DNA of 64,000 nucleotides from Kosakonia oryziphila (GTDB lineage Bacteria; Pseudomonadota; Gammaproteobacteria; Enterobacterales; Enterobacteriaceae): NCBI RefSeq assembly GCF_900094795.1, contig NZ_FMBC01000001.1, positions 1 to 64,000 of the forward strand, read 5' to 3'. Shown piece by piece: positions 8,707 to 17,776 of this stretch (position 1 is its first letter; each line of letters starts with the position of its first letter). The notes under the pieces were generated by a model. It saw only the letters and a program-made list of their open reading frames with translations, ran no database searches and was not told where the DNA came from. The position numbers and the translations under genes were made by a program.

Positions 8707-9279
8707 TTAATTTTTAAACAGCATGGTGGTGATTTCCTGATACAGCCCCTGCATTTGCGCCGGGTCGCTTTTTTGCGGCGTCAGGCGACGGAAAGTGGTG
8801 CCTTCCATCAGCGTTGCCAGTAGCTCTACGCTACAGCGAATGCGTTCATCGCTTAATTGCGGATAGCGGCTCTGCATATGTGCGCAGGCGTTTTCAAACA
8901 TCCTGGCGTCGGCCTCGACCAGCATCTCCTGTACACGCGGATTGCGCGTTGCTTCGGCCGCCATTTCCAGCATCAACGCATCATCGTCAGGGCTTAGTGT
9001 CTGCCGCCAGGCCAGTATTTCCGGCAGGTGTTCGGTTTCGGTCTTATCCTGCATTTCGGCGATGCGGTAGTCGATAATCCGGCGGATCATCTCTTCGATA
9101 ATGGCGTCTTTATTGACGAAGTAACGGTAAATCTGCCCAACGCTGAGCTGAGCTTCGAGGGCGATCTGCGACATGCTGGCCGCGTGGAATCCGCTAATGC
9201 GAAAGCGTCGGCGCGCGGCGGCAATAATCTCGTCCTGGCGTTGCTGGTGGCGCTGTTCCTGCGATAGCTTGATCGTCAT
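8707..9279 (-). CDS. TetR-family transcriptional regulator
   Basis: 190 residues from the ATG at 9279. A longer in-frame start at 9321 lacks a ribosome-binding site, whereas GAGGGA precedes 9279. The N-terminal helix-turn-helix, with IIAAARRRFRISGFHAASMS and LSVGQIYRYFVNKDAIIEEM (about 19-65), is typical. The C-terminal ligand domain cannot be assigned. No transporter or enzyme target lies beside it except the small membrane protein downstream, so the regulated gene is unknown. Confidence 0.85.
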   Translation of the reverse strand: MTIKLSQEQRHQQRQDEIIAAARRRFRISGFHAASMSQIALEAQLSVGQIYRYFVNKDAIIEEMIRRIIDYRIAEMQDKTETEHLPEILAWRQTLSPDDDALMLEMAAEATRNPRVQEMLVEADARMFENACAHMQSRYPQLSDERIRCSVELLATLMEGTTFRRLTPQKSDPAQMQGLYQEITTMLFKN

Positions 9280-9432
9280 CTCTGTCCCTCGTGTTGTTTT
9301 ATTGAGAGTGATCGTTCTCATTGGCGATTAAGATAAACGAATCCGGGCATTCGGGGTAACGTTTTTCCCTGGAACTTATAGAAAGTTACAAAAAAAACAG
9401 AGGGCGGGGAGAAGGTGAAAAAAGTGAGATAA

Positions 9433-9467
9433 CCCTCACCGGCGCGCATGGCACGCACCGGTGAGGG
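9433..9467. terminator. Strong hairpin in the tetR-murP interval
   Basis: A 10-bp perfect stem (CCCTCACCGG/CCGGTGAGGG) encloses a 15-base loop. No long T-run follows on either side, so terminator activity is uncertain. It lies just upstream of the LysR fragment. Confidence 0.45.
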
Positions 9468-9487
9468 GGTGTTATTTACGTTGTTGA

Positions 9488-9622
9488 TGGATCGATAGCC
9501 CGCTTGCGCCGCTGGCTCTTCCGGGCTTCGATATGCTGATGCTCTGGCATGAGCTGCTGCACCGTGATCCCGGCCACCAATGGCTACGCCAGCAGATTAT
9601 CGCCTCGTTGGGGACACGCTGA
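9488..9622 (+). pseudogene. C-terminal fragment of a LysR-type regulator
   Basis: Between the TetR gene and murP an open stretch ends in LPGFDMLMLWHELLHRDPGH followed by QWLRQQIIASL and a TGA. This pattern is characteristic of the last 35-40 residues of LysR-type regulators (LPGFDMLMLWHERLHQDP-like tails). An in-frame TGA stands just before it and no upstream domains remain. It is a decayed remnant of a lost gene. Confidence 0.6.
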
Positions 9623-9710
9623 AACAGTAATATCTTGTCACATTTATATGAGAGTAATTCTTAATATCATTTTGTCATGCCAGCACGGATGATAAGATGT
9701 AATCCGTTGA

Positions 9711-11150
9711 TTAGCTGAGATCCACGTTTTTATGGCCAAAGAACCAGGTGGCAATAAAACCGCACAGATAAGCGATGACGACGCCTGCCGCGTAGACCGC
9801 CATCCCGGCGTAAATGCCCTGGCCGGAGGTCATCAACGGTAGCGCCACCAGCCCGGATGGGCCAAACACCGTATTCAGGCCGACCGGCAAACCCAACCAC
9901 GCGATGGTGCCAATAAAAAATCCCCCACACGCGCCGCCGATACAGGCGGTGACGAAAGGCTTCACACGCGGCAAGGTCACTGCGTAAATCAACGGTTCGC
10001 CCACGCCCAGCAGACCGGGAATGATCGCCCCGCGCACCTGGTTGCGCAGCACCGAATGCGGCGCAGAGCGGAAATAGAGCGCCAGCGCCGCGCCCACCTG
10101 GCCGCCGCCTGCCATCGCCAGAATGGGGAACAGCGAGTTAAAACCCTGTGCATCCATCAGTGCGAAGTAAACCGGAATAAACCCTTGATGAACGCCAAAC
10201 ACCACGGCGATAAGGAACAGACCCGCCAGTACCGCGCAGCCAAACGGGTTGCCGTTGAGGTGCAGGAACAGCCACGACATGCCTTTAAACAGTTCGCCGC
10301 CAATCGGCATAATCACCACAAACGCCAGCGCGCCGGTGATAAGCAGCGTCAGCAGCGAAGTGAGGATCATGTCGAGATTATCCGGCACCACTTTGCGGAT
10401 CTGGCGTTCGATCCACGCGCCGAGGATCGTGGCGATCAGCACACCGATAATGTTGCCGCGTGGATCAATACCCATACCGAAGAAGTTATCGATACCGGAG
10501 AAATAACCGACCGTGGCTTTTGGGTCATAACCCAACACGAACAGCGCGGCAATAATGGCGCCGTTAACGCCGCTGCCGCCAAAAGCTTTTTGCGCGTTGT
10601 AGCCAATCAGGATCGGTAGGAAGGTGAACAGGCCTTTACCAAACACCTTCATATAACCGACGAGGTGCACCACTGTTGTGTTCTTCTCTGCCACGTTGAG
10701 CAGCAGGCTTTGCTCGATTAAGGTGGCAAAGCCCAGTAGCATCCCGGCGGCGATAAAACCCGGAATCAGCGGCGTAAAAATGGTGGCGAACTTCGCCAGA
10801 AACTGATGCACGCCGCTGGTCTGCTTCGCTTTCATTTGCTGTTTGGTGTCACTGGCGATGCTCTTCAGTGATGCTGCTTCTACAGGTGTGGCATGGCCGC
10901 CGATCATTGCATTCAGCATTTCCGCTGCGGTTTGCGCTTTGCCGGGACCAACGATGATCTGCAACTGGTCGTCACTGTTAACCACACCCAGTACACCGGG
11001 CAGTGCTTTCAGGCTCTCCGCTTCCACCCGTGAATCGTCGCGGAGCGTCAGGCGCAGGCGCGTCATGCAGTTGCCGCAGGTATTGATATTCTCCTTACCG
11101 CCGACCTTTTCGATAATGGTCGCGATCAGGTGTTCGCTGATTTTGACCAT
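9711..11150 (-). CDS. murP: PTS N-acetylmuramic acid transporter, EIIBC
   Basis: 479 residues. An N-terminal EIIB domain (about 1-90) carries the phosphorylation cysteine in [10 protein letters not shown] (Cys28). A membrane EIIC domain of the glucose superfamily follows (about 115-479), with [19 protein letters not shown] near the end. It imports N-acetylmuramic acid as the 6-phosphate for MurQ. There is no EIIA domain, as in E. coli MurP, which borrows the glucose EIIA. The start overlaps the murQ stop by 1 bp, so the pair is coupled. Identity rests on pairing with murQ and domain order. Confidence 0.9.
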   Translation of the reverse strand: MVKISEHLIATIIEKVGGKENINTCGNCMTRLRLTLRDDSRVEAESLKALPGVLGVVNSDDQLQIIVGPGKAQTAAEMLNAMIGGHATPVEAASLKSIASDTKQQMKAKQTSGVHQFLAKFATIFTPLIPGFIAAGMLLGFATLIEQSLLLNVAEKNTTVVHLVGYMKVFGKGLFTFLPILIGYNAQKAFGGSGVNGAIIAALFVLGYDPKATVGYFSGIDNFFGMGIDPRGNIIGVLIATILGAWIERQIRKVVPDNLDMILTSLLTLLITGALAFVVIMPIGGELFKGMSWLFLHLNGNPFGCAVLAGLFLIAVVFGVHQGFIPVYFALMDAQGFNSLFPILAMAGGGQVGAALALYFRSAPHSVLRNQVRGAIIPGLLGVGEPLIYAVTLPRVKPFVTACIGGACGGFFIGTIAWLGLPVGLNTVFGPSGLVALPLMTSGQGIYAGMAVYAAGVVIAYLCGFIATWFFGHKNVDLS

Positions 11151-12064
11151 TACTTGATCCCCGCATCGACCAGCGCCTGGCGAATAAAGCCGCCGTTATC
11201 GGCCAGCAGGTGTGTCGCCTGTTCCGCACTGAGCTGGCCCAGCACCATCACGATAGCGGTTTTGCAGCGCCCGCCACAGGCCTTCAGCGCCTGTTCGGCG
11301 ATGTCGCTGGTGCAGCCGGTGGCTTCCATCACAATGTTTATCTGACGCTGTACCAGCTTCAGGTTGGTGGCTTCCACATCCACCATCAAATTGCCATAGA
11401 CTTTGCCGCTGCGGATCATCGCGCCGGTGGTCAGCATATTGAGCACCAGTTTTTGCGCGGTGCCCGCTTTCATGCGCGAGGAGCCGGTCACTACTTCCGG
11501 GCCAACCACTGGCACAATCGCGATATTGGCGATGCGTGCCATTTCGCTGTTTTCGTTACAGGTGAGCGCCACGGTAGTCGCTTTCAGGCTTTGTGCGTAT
11601 TTCATGGCGGCAATCACATACGGCGTGCGCCCGCTGGCGGCGATGCCGACCAGCACATCGCGCGCGGTGAAATTGAGCGCTTTCAGGTCGTCAATGCCCA
11701 GTGTCAGGCTGTCTTCGGCGTTTTCTACCGCCTGCAAAATGGCGCGATGACCACCGGCAATCAGGCCGACAACCTGTTCGCGTGGCGTTCCGTACGTCGG
11801 GGGACATTCGCTTGCATCGAGGATGCCAAGACGCCCGGAGGTACCCGCGCCGCAATAGATCAAACGGCCCCCCTGTTTAAAGGCGGCGACAATCACATCC
11901 ACCGCCTGCGCGATAGCCGGGATCACTTTTTCCACCGCCAACGCCACTTTCTGATCTTCACTGTTGATCACGCGCAGCATCGCTTCAGTATCGAGCATGT
12001 CGATGTTTTCACTGGCAGTATTGCGGCCCTCGGTGGTCAGTCTGGATAGATCAATTTTCATCAA
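11150..12064 (-). CDS. murQ: N-acetylmuramic acid 6-phosphate etherase
   Basis: 304 residues. A SIS-domain lyase that removes D-lactate from MurNAc-6-phosphate to give GlcNAc-6-phosphate in peptidoglycan recycling. Characteristic stretches are [20 protein letters not shown] with ECPPTYGTP (about 65-95) and [20 protein letters not shown] (about 185-205). It begins the murQP operon. A Tn3-family element is inserted 39 bp upstream of its start codon, so its native promoter and any divergent murR have been separated from it. Confidence 0.93.
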   Translation of the reverse strand: MMKIDLSRLTTEGRNTASENIDMLDTEAMLRVINSEDQKVALAVEKVIPAIAQAVDVIVAAFKQGGRLIYCGAGTSGRLGILDASECPPTYGTPREQVVGLIAGGHRAILQAVENAEDSLTLGIDDLKALNFTARDVLVGIAASGRTPYVIAAMKYAQSLKATTVALTCNENSEMARIANIAIVPVVGPEVVTGSSRMKAGTAQKLVLNMLTTGAMIRSGKVYGNLMVDVEATNLKLVQRQINIVMEATGCTSDIAEQALKACGGRCKTAIVMVLGQLSAEQATHLLADNGGFIRQALVDAGIK

Positions 12065-12136
12065 CGTCTCGCTCCACGGTTACGGAAAGGGTTGGCCGTT
12101 ACGGGGGGCTGAAGCCCAACCGTACGAAAATGTACG

Positions 12137-13855
12137 CTAAGTATGTTTTTTGAAATGATCCAGTGCAGCGTGCATGTAGATGGTATTCCAGAGAACGACA
12201 GCATTGGTCACCAGTCCCGGCGCACCCAGCTGATCCTCCTGCCCATCCTGATAGCATTTCCTGATTTCACCTTTTTGTCCGTGGCAAATCGCTCTGGCTA
12301 CAGCATGTCGGCTTTCTCCTCTGTCGAGTTGGGTCAGGATGCGGCGGCGATAATCTTCATCATCAATATAATTAAGCGGATACAACGTCTTATTTATTTT
12401 CCCCGCTTCGATAATCGCCTGCGTCAGGCCGGAAGGTCGTTCGCTACTTAACAATGAACGGAGCGCCACTGAAGCACGGATTTTTCCCAACGTCAGGGAA
12501 CCGGCCATACGCATCATGTCATCCCAGTGCTGCTCTATCTTACGCGTATTGGCTGTGTTACGGGCAAGATCATTCAGTACGCCATAATCCGCATCTTTAT
12601 CCACGCGCCAGAACACTGAAGCACCTGCATCAGCCAGACGCGGAGAAAACTGATAGCCCAGTAACCAGAAAAGGCCAAAAATCAGATCGCTGGAGCCTGC
12701 CGTATCGGTCATTATCTCAGTTGGGTTTAGCCCGGTTTGCTGCTCCAGTAGCCCTTCCAGAACAAAGATAAAATTTCTTAGCGTGCCTGGAACGACAACG
12801 CCATGAAATCCGGAATACTGATCTGAAATAAAATTGTACCAGGTGATCCCGCGGCTGGAACCAAAATATTTTCGGTTTGGTCCTGCGTGCACTGTCCGGA
12901 CAGGTGCAATAAACCGCATGCCATCCGCAGAGGCCACTTCACCACCGCCCCATTTCTGAGCCAGAGGCAGAGTAGACTGATAATCAACCAGCCGTGCATT
13001 GGCACTGATCAGCGTTTCAGCCCGGAGATAATTCTGTCTGGTCCAGTTCAGCCGATGACGGGTCAGCGCCGGGATATTTGGGCGGATAAAGGGTTCCAGC
13101 CCAATATTACAGGCCTCGGAACACAGCACCGATACTGACGGTCAGGCCCTCCATTCGGGCACCAGCCTCACTTGCATGAGTAAACTCATCTGCAAATCCT
13201 GTATGCGCGTCAATTTCAAGAAGGAGTTCTGTCAGATCGACAACTGGCAGTAGGTCAGATATACGTTTTGAGAGTAACTTCAGCGTTGGCGGCTCATCCA
13301 GCCCACTCAGATGAGCAATGGTCAGTTTCGTGCGTTTTCCGCTGAAATCCAGCGAAACGGCCTGATTATCAGCAAAATGTTGGGCAACCTGTTGGTACAC
13401 CGTGTCGAGCTGCCGGGCCAACGCATTGACAGCATCCCCGGCGTTAAGAGATGCCAGAGAGAGCGATACACCTGCACTCTGTTGGTGTGCCAGTCCTGCC
13501 TCTGGAGAAGTTTAGCCCGTGGATCTCCCCAGCGTTCGCTCCGTGCGACGTAAATATCCCGTCGCCGCAGACTGTCCTGTAACTTATTCATAACACAGAG
13601 GGTATAGCCCTGTCGGGATAAATGACCGTCTTTGCCATAGCAGAGCCGTTTCCAGGGGGCGGTAATTATCGCCATTGGCGCGTCATCAATATGCTGCCTC
13701 CGTATTGATCGGATCGCCGCAAGATAGCGTATAGCCTCCAGCGCGCTTTCACCTGCCGGAGCAGCGCTGAATTCTATATTTTCCAGCAAACAGGGAAGAA
13801 AACGGCGGACTCTCCCGTACTGTTCCACCATTTCATCATGCTCAATTATGCGCAA
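12137..13855 (-). pseudogene. tnpA: Tn3-family transposase, truncated and frameshifted
   Basis: The C-terminal ~570 residues of a ~1000-residue Tn3 transposase are spread over three frames: 13855 to about 13480 (VRRFLPCLLENIEF, ERWGDPRAKLL), about 13421-13120 (LDTVYQQVAQHFADNQAVSL) and 13129-12137. The last frame carries the DDE region with IMTDTAGSSDLIFGLFWLLG and the ending HAALDHFKK. Two frameshifts separate the pieces. The N-terminal DNA-binding part is absent, replaced by unrelated rightward genes. It cannot encode an active enzyme, but the repeats could be moved in trans. Confidence 0.88.
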
Positions 13856-14098
13856 GGTGTATATTCAAGGAATTCACGCCATGTGGCTGATGCTCTCACC
13901 TGGTACAAAATTGATAAAGGAATACGTGATGTTTTTGTAGATACCATATACCAGGGCAACAGGACTGCACCAGACATGGTGAAAATAATGGCGCGAGGTG
14001 GATGCAAAAATGAAATAATAACATACCTTAAAAACGATCCGATTTTAAGTAGTGACAGACGAAGAAATGAAATAAGGATAAGGAGTCTGAATAAATGA
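13838..14098 (+). pseudogene. C-terminal fragment of a putative toxin/lysozyme-like effector
   Basis: The open frame of 86 codons starts inside antisense transposase sequence, so its ATG is accidental. Beyond about 13855 it reads KIDKGIRDVFVDTIYQGN and ends RRRNEIRIRSLNK. The RDVFVD...YQG pattern and the basic RRR-terminated tail remind me of the C-terminal ends of lysozyme-like toxins such as pesticin. The stop overlaps the start of the next gene, a lysozyme-inhibitor type, as in effector-immunity pairs. Assignment is tentative. Confidence 0.45.
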
Positions 14099-14556
14099 TC
14101 AGGTTTTTTGCTGTTTATATACTTTGGGCGATATTTTCAGCGTTCACTGTTAATTCTTATGCTGAATCAAATCCAGGCAGCATTGTCAAAAACAAAGAAG
14201 TTTCCGCCTGTGCAGAAAAAAATGGTGATAATGACAGTGAGTGTTTGGCTGCTGTAAGTAAACTAACAGAAAAAAAATTAAATACTGCCTATCAGGATAA
14301 GTTAAAAGAGATTTCAAATTATGATTACAGCCAGTGGTGGATGGGAGAAAAAAAACAGAGGGAAGAGATGAAAGAAGCTTTTATCCGAAGCCAGGAGCTA
14401 TGGTTGAAATATCGTCAGGACTACTGTAAGGCAGCCAGCACCGGGGCTGAGGGAATTGATGGTTATGGTGCAATAGCGTTAAGTTGCCAGATAAACATGG
14501 GGATAAGGCGCATAGAAGAAATCAGAATGGTACACCCTGATCTTTCAGATGGTTAA
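14095..14556 (+). CDS. LprI/DUF1311-type lysozyme-inhibitor protein, possible immunity
   Basis: 153 residues. A signal peptide (about 1-23) precedes a DUF1311 core: CLAAVSKLTEKKLNTAYQ, then AFIRSQELWLKYRQDYCKA and a last Cys in ALSCQ, four Cys in all. DUF1311 proteins are periplasmic, and the family includes lysozyme inhibitors (LprI). The start overlaps the preceding toxin-like stop by 4 bp, and both lie inside the Tn3 derivative. The simplest reading is an orphan immunity gene captured with the tail of its toxin. The local sequence is visibly richer in A and T than its flanks, which suggests transfer. Confidence 0.78.
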   Translation: MIRFFAVYILWAIFSAFTVNSYAESNPGSIVKNKEVSACAEKNGDNDSECLAAVSKLTEKKLNTAYQDKLKEISNYDYSQWWMGEKKQREEMKEAFIRSQELWLKYRQDYCKAASTGAEGIDGYGAIALSCQINMGIRRIEEIRMVHPDLSDG

Positions 14557-14660
14557 ATCCCGTCGATACTTTCGACACTAATCATTTGCCCATAAATAAC
14601 GACAAAATGTTCAAAAAATGTACTTAATGTACGTTTTCGTACGGTTGGGCTTCAGACCCT

Positions 14661-14936
14661 TTACGCTGCGGTGACGGCGCGCTGTTAAGGAATAATTTAT
14701 TCTTGATCCGTATAAGTGACAAGAGTGTGATGTCTCTCATGTTGTGCGATGCGCACGGCTTAGCCGATGATCGTGATTATCCATTCATATACAACGCGTT
14801 TTACTATTTCAGAAAACCTGATGTCGCGTGATGAAACGCTTTTTGGCGCAGTAACCGATTACTTTTTATCACCTACCTTTACACCCCTGTCGGCGCTCGC
14901 TCCGTGCTGCTTAGGGCATTTTTTGGCAAAAATTCC
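14661..14936. promoter_or_regulatory. Stranded former murQ upstream region
   Basis: No gene is supported here. TGTGATGTCTCTCATG (14726-14741) is a weak CRP-like half-palindrome. By position this stretch was contiguous with the murQ leader before the Tn3 insertion. It now abuts the 3' end of yjiR. Confidence 0.3.
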
Positions 14937-16352
14937 TCACTCCTCCAGCGCGGCGTAAATCGCTTCGCCTAACTGTTTGATCACTTCACGGTTTGCATCG
15001 CTGAGCGGCAAGGCGCAGTTCAACCGCAGGCAGTTTCGATATTTACCGGAAGCGGAGAACAGAGAGCCGGGCGCAATCTGGATTTTCAGACGACAAAGCA
15101 TGCGGGAAACGCAAACCATATCCACTGTTTCCGGCAGTTCGACCCACAGCAGATAGCCGCCCTGTGGGCGCGTCACACAGATCCCGCAGGGAAAATACTG
15201 GCGCACCCAGCAGGTATACGTTTCCAGATGCTGCTGGTAAATCTGACGCATGCGGCGCACATGGCGGTGATAGTGGCCATCGCGGATAAACGCCGCCATC
15301 GCCAGTTGCGGGCCGGGCGTGTTGGTGCCAATAGCGGCATATTTTTTGTGCAACACACGGTCGAGATAACGTCCTGGCGCAATCCAGCCCACCCGCAAAC
15401 CCGGTGCTACGGTTTTGGTGAAGGAGCTGCACAGCAGCACGCGGCCATCGATATCCAGAGATTTGATGGTGCAAGGCCGTGGGTAAACTGCCGCCAGCTC
15501 GCCGTAAATATCATCTTCAAAAATCACAATGTCGTGGCGTTGCGCCAGCGCCAGCACCGCTTTTTTGCGCGCTTCCGGCATGATAAAACCGAGCGGGTTA
15601 TTGCAGTTCGGTACCAGGATCACCCCTTTAATTGGCCACTGTTCCAGCGCTAACTCCAGTGCTTCGATGCTGATGCCGGTTTCAGGGTCGGTCGGAATTT
15701 CAATAGCTTTAATATCCAGTCCACGCAGCAACTGCATGGTGCCGTAATAGGTAGGTGATTCAACAGCAATAATATCGCCCGGCTGGCAGACAGCCAGCAG
15801 CGCCAGCGACAGCGCGGGGTGGCAGCCGCTGGTGATCACAATTTCATCAGCGGTGATGGCAGCCCCGCCATCCAGCATCAAGCGGGCGATCTGTTCGCGT
15901 AATTCGCGACGCCCAGGCAACGTATCGTAACGTAGTACGTCCTGAAATTGATGTTGCACCACGCGCTGCATGTCCCGCCACAGCGGTTTAAGCGTCGGTT
16001 GAGTGATATCCGGCGCACCGCCGCCGAAGGTAGCGAGTGTTTTGTCTTCGCGCCCTTCCAGCAGCGTCAGCACTTCGTCCCACTGTGTGACATCCACCGG
16101 GCGCTGAACCGGGCGTGACATTGCCGGGACGGGCGGCTTCGCTTTGCTTGGCGCAACAAAATAGCCGGAGCGCGGCTGCGGGGTGATCAATTGCAGATTT
16201 TCCAACACCTGATAAGCCTGCTGTACGGTACTGATACTGACGCCATGCTCCTGGCTGAGGTTGCGCACCGAAGGCAACTTTTCGCCGTGGCGATATAAAC
16301 CTTGTTCAATACGCCCGGCCAGCAGGGTAGCCAGATGTTGGTAGCGGGTCAT
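14937..16352 (-). CDS. yjiR: MocR-type regulator (GntR HTH plus aminotransferase domain)
   Basis: 471 residues. A winged GntR helix-turn-helix at the N-terminus (about 1-75, LPSVRNLSQEHGVSISTVQQ and AYQVL) is joined to a class I aminotransferase-like domain. The PLP lysine is probably the one in CSSFTKTVAPGLRVGW (about 315). MocR proteins use PLP chemistry to sense a ligand rather than catalyse transamination. It is divergent from the DUF1127 gene yjiS exactly as in E. coli, which supports the name. Repeated TACAGAT boxes fill the shared promoter region. Confidence 0.9.
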   Translation of the reverse strand: MTRYQHLATLLAGRIEQGLYRHGEKLPSVRNLSQEHGVSISTVQQAYQVLENLQLITPQPRSGYFVAPSKAKPPVPAMSRPVQRPVDVTQWDEVLTLLEGREDKTLATFGGGAPDITQPTLKPLWRDMQRVVQHQFQDVLRYDTLPGRRELREQIARLMLDGGAAITADEIVITSGCHPALSLALLAVCQPGDIIAVESPTYYGTMQLLRGLDIKAIEIPTDPETGISIEALELALEQWPIKGVILVPNCNNPLGFIMPEARKKAVLALAQRHDIVIFEDDIYGELAAVYPRPCTIKSLDIDGRVLLCSSFTKTVAPGLRVGWIAPGRYLDRVLHKKYAAIGTNTPGPQLAMAAFIRDGHYHRHVRRMRQIYQQHLETYTCWVRQYFPCGICVTRPQGGYLLWVELPETVDMVCVSRMLCRLKIQIAPGSLFSASGKYRNCLRLNCALPLSDANREVIKQLGEAIYAALEE

Positions 16353-16373
16353 GCTGTATCCTTTTTATATGCC

Positions 16374-16475
16374 ATACAGATTTAAAAACCAGTACAGATT
16401 TGCGGAAATAATGCCGTTCAGATGCTGTTTTAAGCGATCTGTATGTTAAAGAAAAGTATTTTCTGAATCTGTATT
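16374..16475. promoter_or_regulatory. Repeated TACAGAT boxes, putative MocR operator
   Basis: Four copies of TACAGAT occur between yjiR and yjiS: forward at 16375 and 16393 (18 bp apart), reverse at 16437 and 16467 (30 bp apart). Direct-repeat operators near the regulator's own promoter are typical of MocR proteins. The site probably serves YjiR on both divergent genes. Confidence 0.6.
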
Positions 16476-16528
16476 GCGGCGCAGGATTACAGAGAAAATG
16501 GGGCTCTGTTCAGGCGAGGAGAGCACCA

Positions 16529-16693
16529 ATGGAATTTTTTGAAAATCAACACAGAGGCCCTTTTAGCGGGCTTATTTTTCTCTGGCGTAAGTTTCAGGCC
16601 CTGCGCTTACGCTGGCAAACGCGCAAGATTTTGCGCGCGTTAAGCGACAAGCAGCTTAAAGATCTCGGGCTGCGCCGTGAAGAGCTGGGTTAA
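16529..16693 (+). CDS. yjiS: Small DUF1127 protein YjiS
   Basis: 54 residues from the ATG at 16529, preceded by GGAGAG. The C-terminal half carries the DUF1127 arginine-rich motif: LRLRWQTRKILRALSDKQLK followed by DLGLRREEL (about 26-53). Length and position next to yjiR match E. coli YjiS. Family members are small RNA- or protein-binding proteins of poorly defined role. Confidence 0.88.
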   Translation: MEFFENQHRGPFSGLIFLWRKFQALRLRWQTRKILRALSDKQLKDLGLRREELG

Positions 16694-16782
16694 TGATAGA
16701 AAATGCGGGGATAACATCTTGTTATTTCCGCCCCTTCTGCGTTGGGCTATGCTTAGCTCCATAACCTGAAGGGAGAAAGCAG

Positions 16783-17391
16783 ATGCACTTTATTAACAGC
16801 AACGATGAAGACGATAAAAAAGAAGAGAAGGGCGGCAACGTTTCACAACTGATGCAGCAAAAGCTGCTGGATGCCCGCTCCATCATTATCTCCGGCGAGA
16901 TCAACCAGGCGCTGACCGAGAAAGTGGTCACCCAGCTTTTGCTGTTGCAGGGCATCAGTGACGCGCCGATCAAGATCTATCTCAACAGCCAGGGCGGTCA
17001 TGTTGAAGCGGCCGATACCATTCACGATATGATTAAGTTCATCACCCCGGAAGTGCATATTATCGGCACCGGATGGGTGGCCAGCGCCGGGATCACCATC
17101 TTCCTTGCGGCGAAAAAAGAGCACCGCTACGCGCTGCCGAATACCCGTTTTATGATCCATCAGCCGCTGGGCGGCGTGCGTGGTCAGGCGAGCGATATTG
17201 AGATTGAAGCCAAAGAGATCATCCGCACGCTGGATCGTGTTAACCAATTGATCGCCGATGCCACTGGGCAGCCGGTCGAAAAAGTGAAGCAGGATACCGA
17301 TCGTAACTACTGGATGAACACCAAAGAAGCGATCGATTACGGCATCGTTTCCCGCGTAGTGAAATCCTACAGCGACCTTAACCTCGCTTGA
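16783..17391 (+). CDS. ClpP-like serine peptidase paralogue with Ser-His-Asn triad
   Basis: 202 residues with a ClpP fold. A charged N-terminus (NDEDDKKEEKGG) precedes the substrate groove IYLNSQGGHVEA (about 65-76). The nucleophile is Ser101 in GWVASAG, and His126 lies in MIHQPLGG. Where ClpP has its catalytic Asp (DTERD), this protein has DTDRN, so Asn175 takes that place. It stands alone with no ClpA/X partner beside it, and its role is unknown. Such paralogues may have an altered or silenced active site. GGGAG precedes the ATG, and the interspersed repeat begins 3 bp after the stop. Confidence 0.88.
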   Translation: MHFINSNDEDDKKEEKGGNVSQLMQQKLLDARSIIISGEINQALTEKVVTQLLLLQGISDAPIKIYLNSQGGHVEAADTIHDMIKFITPEVHIIGTGWVASAGITIFLAAKKEHRYALPNTRFMIHQPLGGVRGQASDIEIEAKEIIRTLDRVNQLIADATGQPVEKVKQDTDRNYWMNTKEAIDYGIVSRVVKSYSDLNLA

Positions 17392-17393
17392 TC

Positions 17394-17665
17394 TATACCC
17401 TAAATAATTCGAGTTGCAGGAAGGCGGCGACGCAGTGACAAATTCGTCGGGAACGAATTTGCCCAACCGAAGGTTGGCCTCCGGTGAGAGACAGGATGTC
17501 TCTCAGTAATCCCCAGGAGCTTACATAAGTAAGTGACTGGGGTGAGCAACAAATCTGCCGGGAGCAGATTTGAACGCTGTAAGCAGCGGCCCCGAAGGGG
17601 TAAGGCTCAGGGATGAGCCGAATAAGAAAGCCAACACACATGCAGCTTGAAGTATGACGGGGATA
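17394..17665 (+). repeat. Interspersed palindromic repeat, copy 1 (long form)
   Basis: Starts TATACCCTAAATAATTCGAG and ends CTTGAAGTATGACGGGGATA. The termini are near-complementary, and the inside holds hairpins such as GGTTGGGC/GCCCAACC and AGAGACA/TGTCTCT. Compared with the copy at 55271 it has about 75 extra bases after GGGGTGAGC, including a nested hairpin (CAAATCTG/CAGATTTG). Non-coding, MITE-like. Confidence 0.85.
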
Positions 17666-17776
17666 TTGGGGCGGGAAATGTTTCTCGCCTCATTTCGCTG
17701 TATCCCGCCAAAATACACTTCTCCCCACTCGATAATTTCTGCACACTGTCAACATTTCTCATTATGGAGTGATGAC

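Larger units (their letters stand above)
12104..14660. mobile_element. Tn3-family derivative with terminal repeats and target duplication
   Basis: The ends are 38-bp inverted repeats, 12104-12141 and 14623-14660, agreeing at 33 of 38 positions and sharing CTGAAGCCCAACCGTACGAA. The flanks are TTACG at 12099-12103 and 14661-14665, the 5-bp duplication expected for Tn3-family transposition. Inside are a leftward transposase pseudogene whose stop lies in the left repeat, and a rightward toxin-like tail plus LprI-type gene where the 5' part of tnpA and a resolvase would be. At 2557 bp it is non-autonomous. Confidence 0.88.

Noticed and set aside
14767-14958. 63-codon open frame on the plus strand between the Tn3 element and yjiR
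   Set aside because: No ribosome-binding site, no recognisable domain, and it runs into the 3' end of yjiR antisense; treated as chance.
17394-17665. CRISPR array or attachment site in the repeat region
   Set aside because: The sequence is a single palindromic element repeated at distant loci, with no regular direct repeats and spacers and no integrase nearby.
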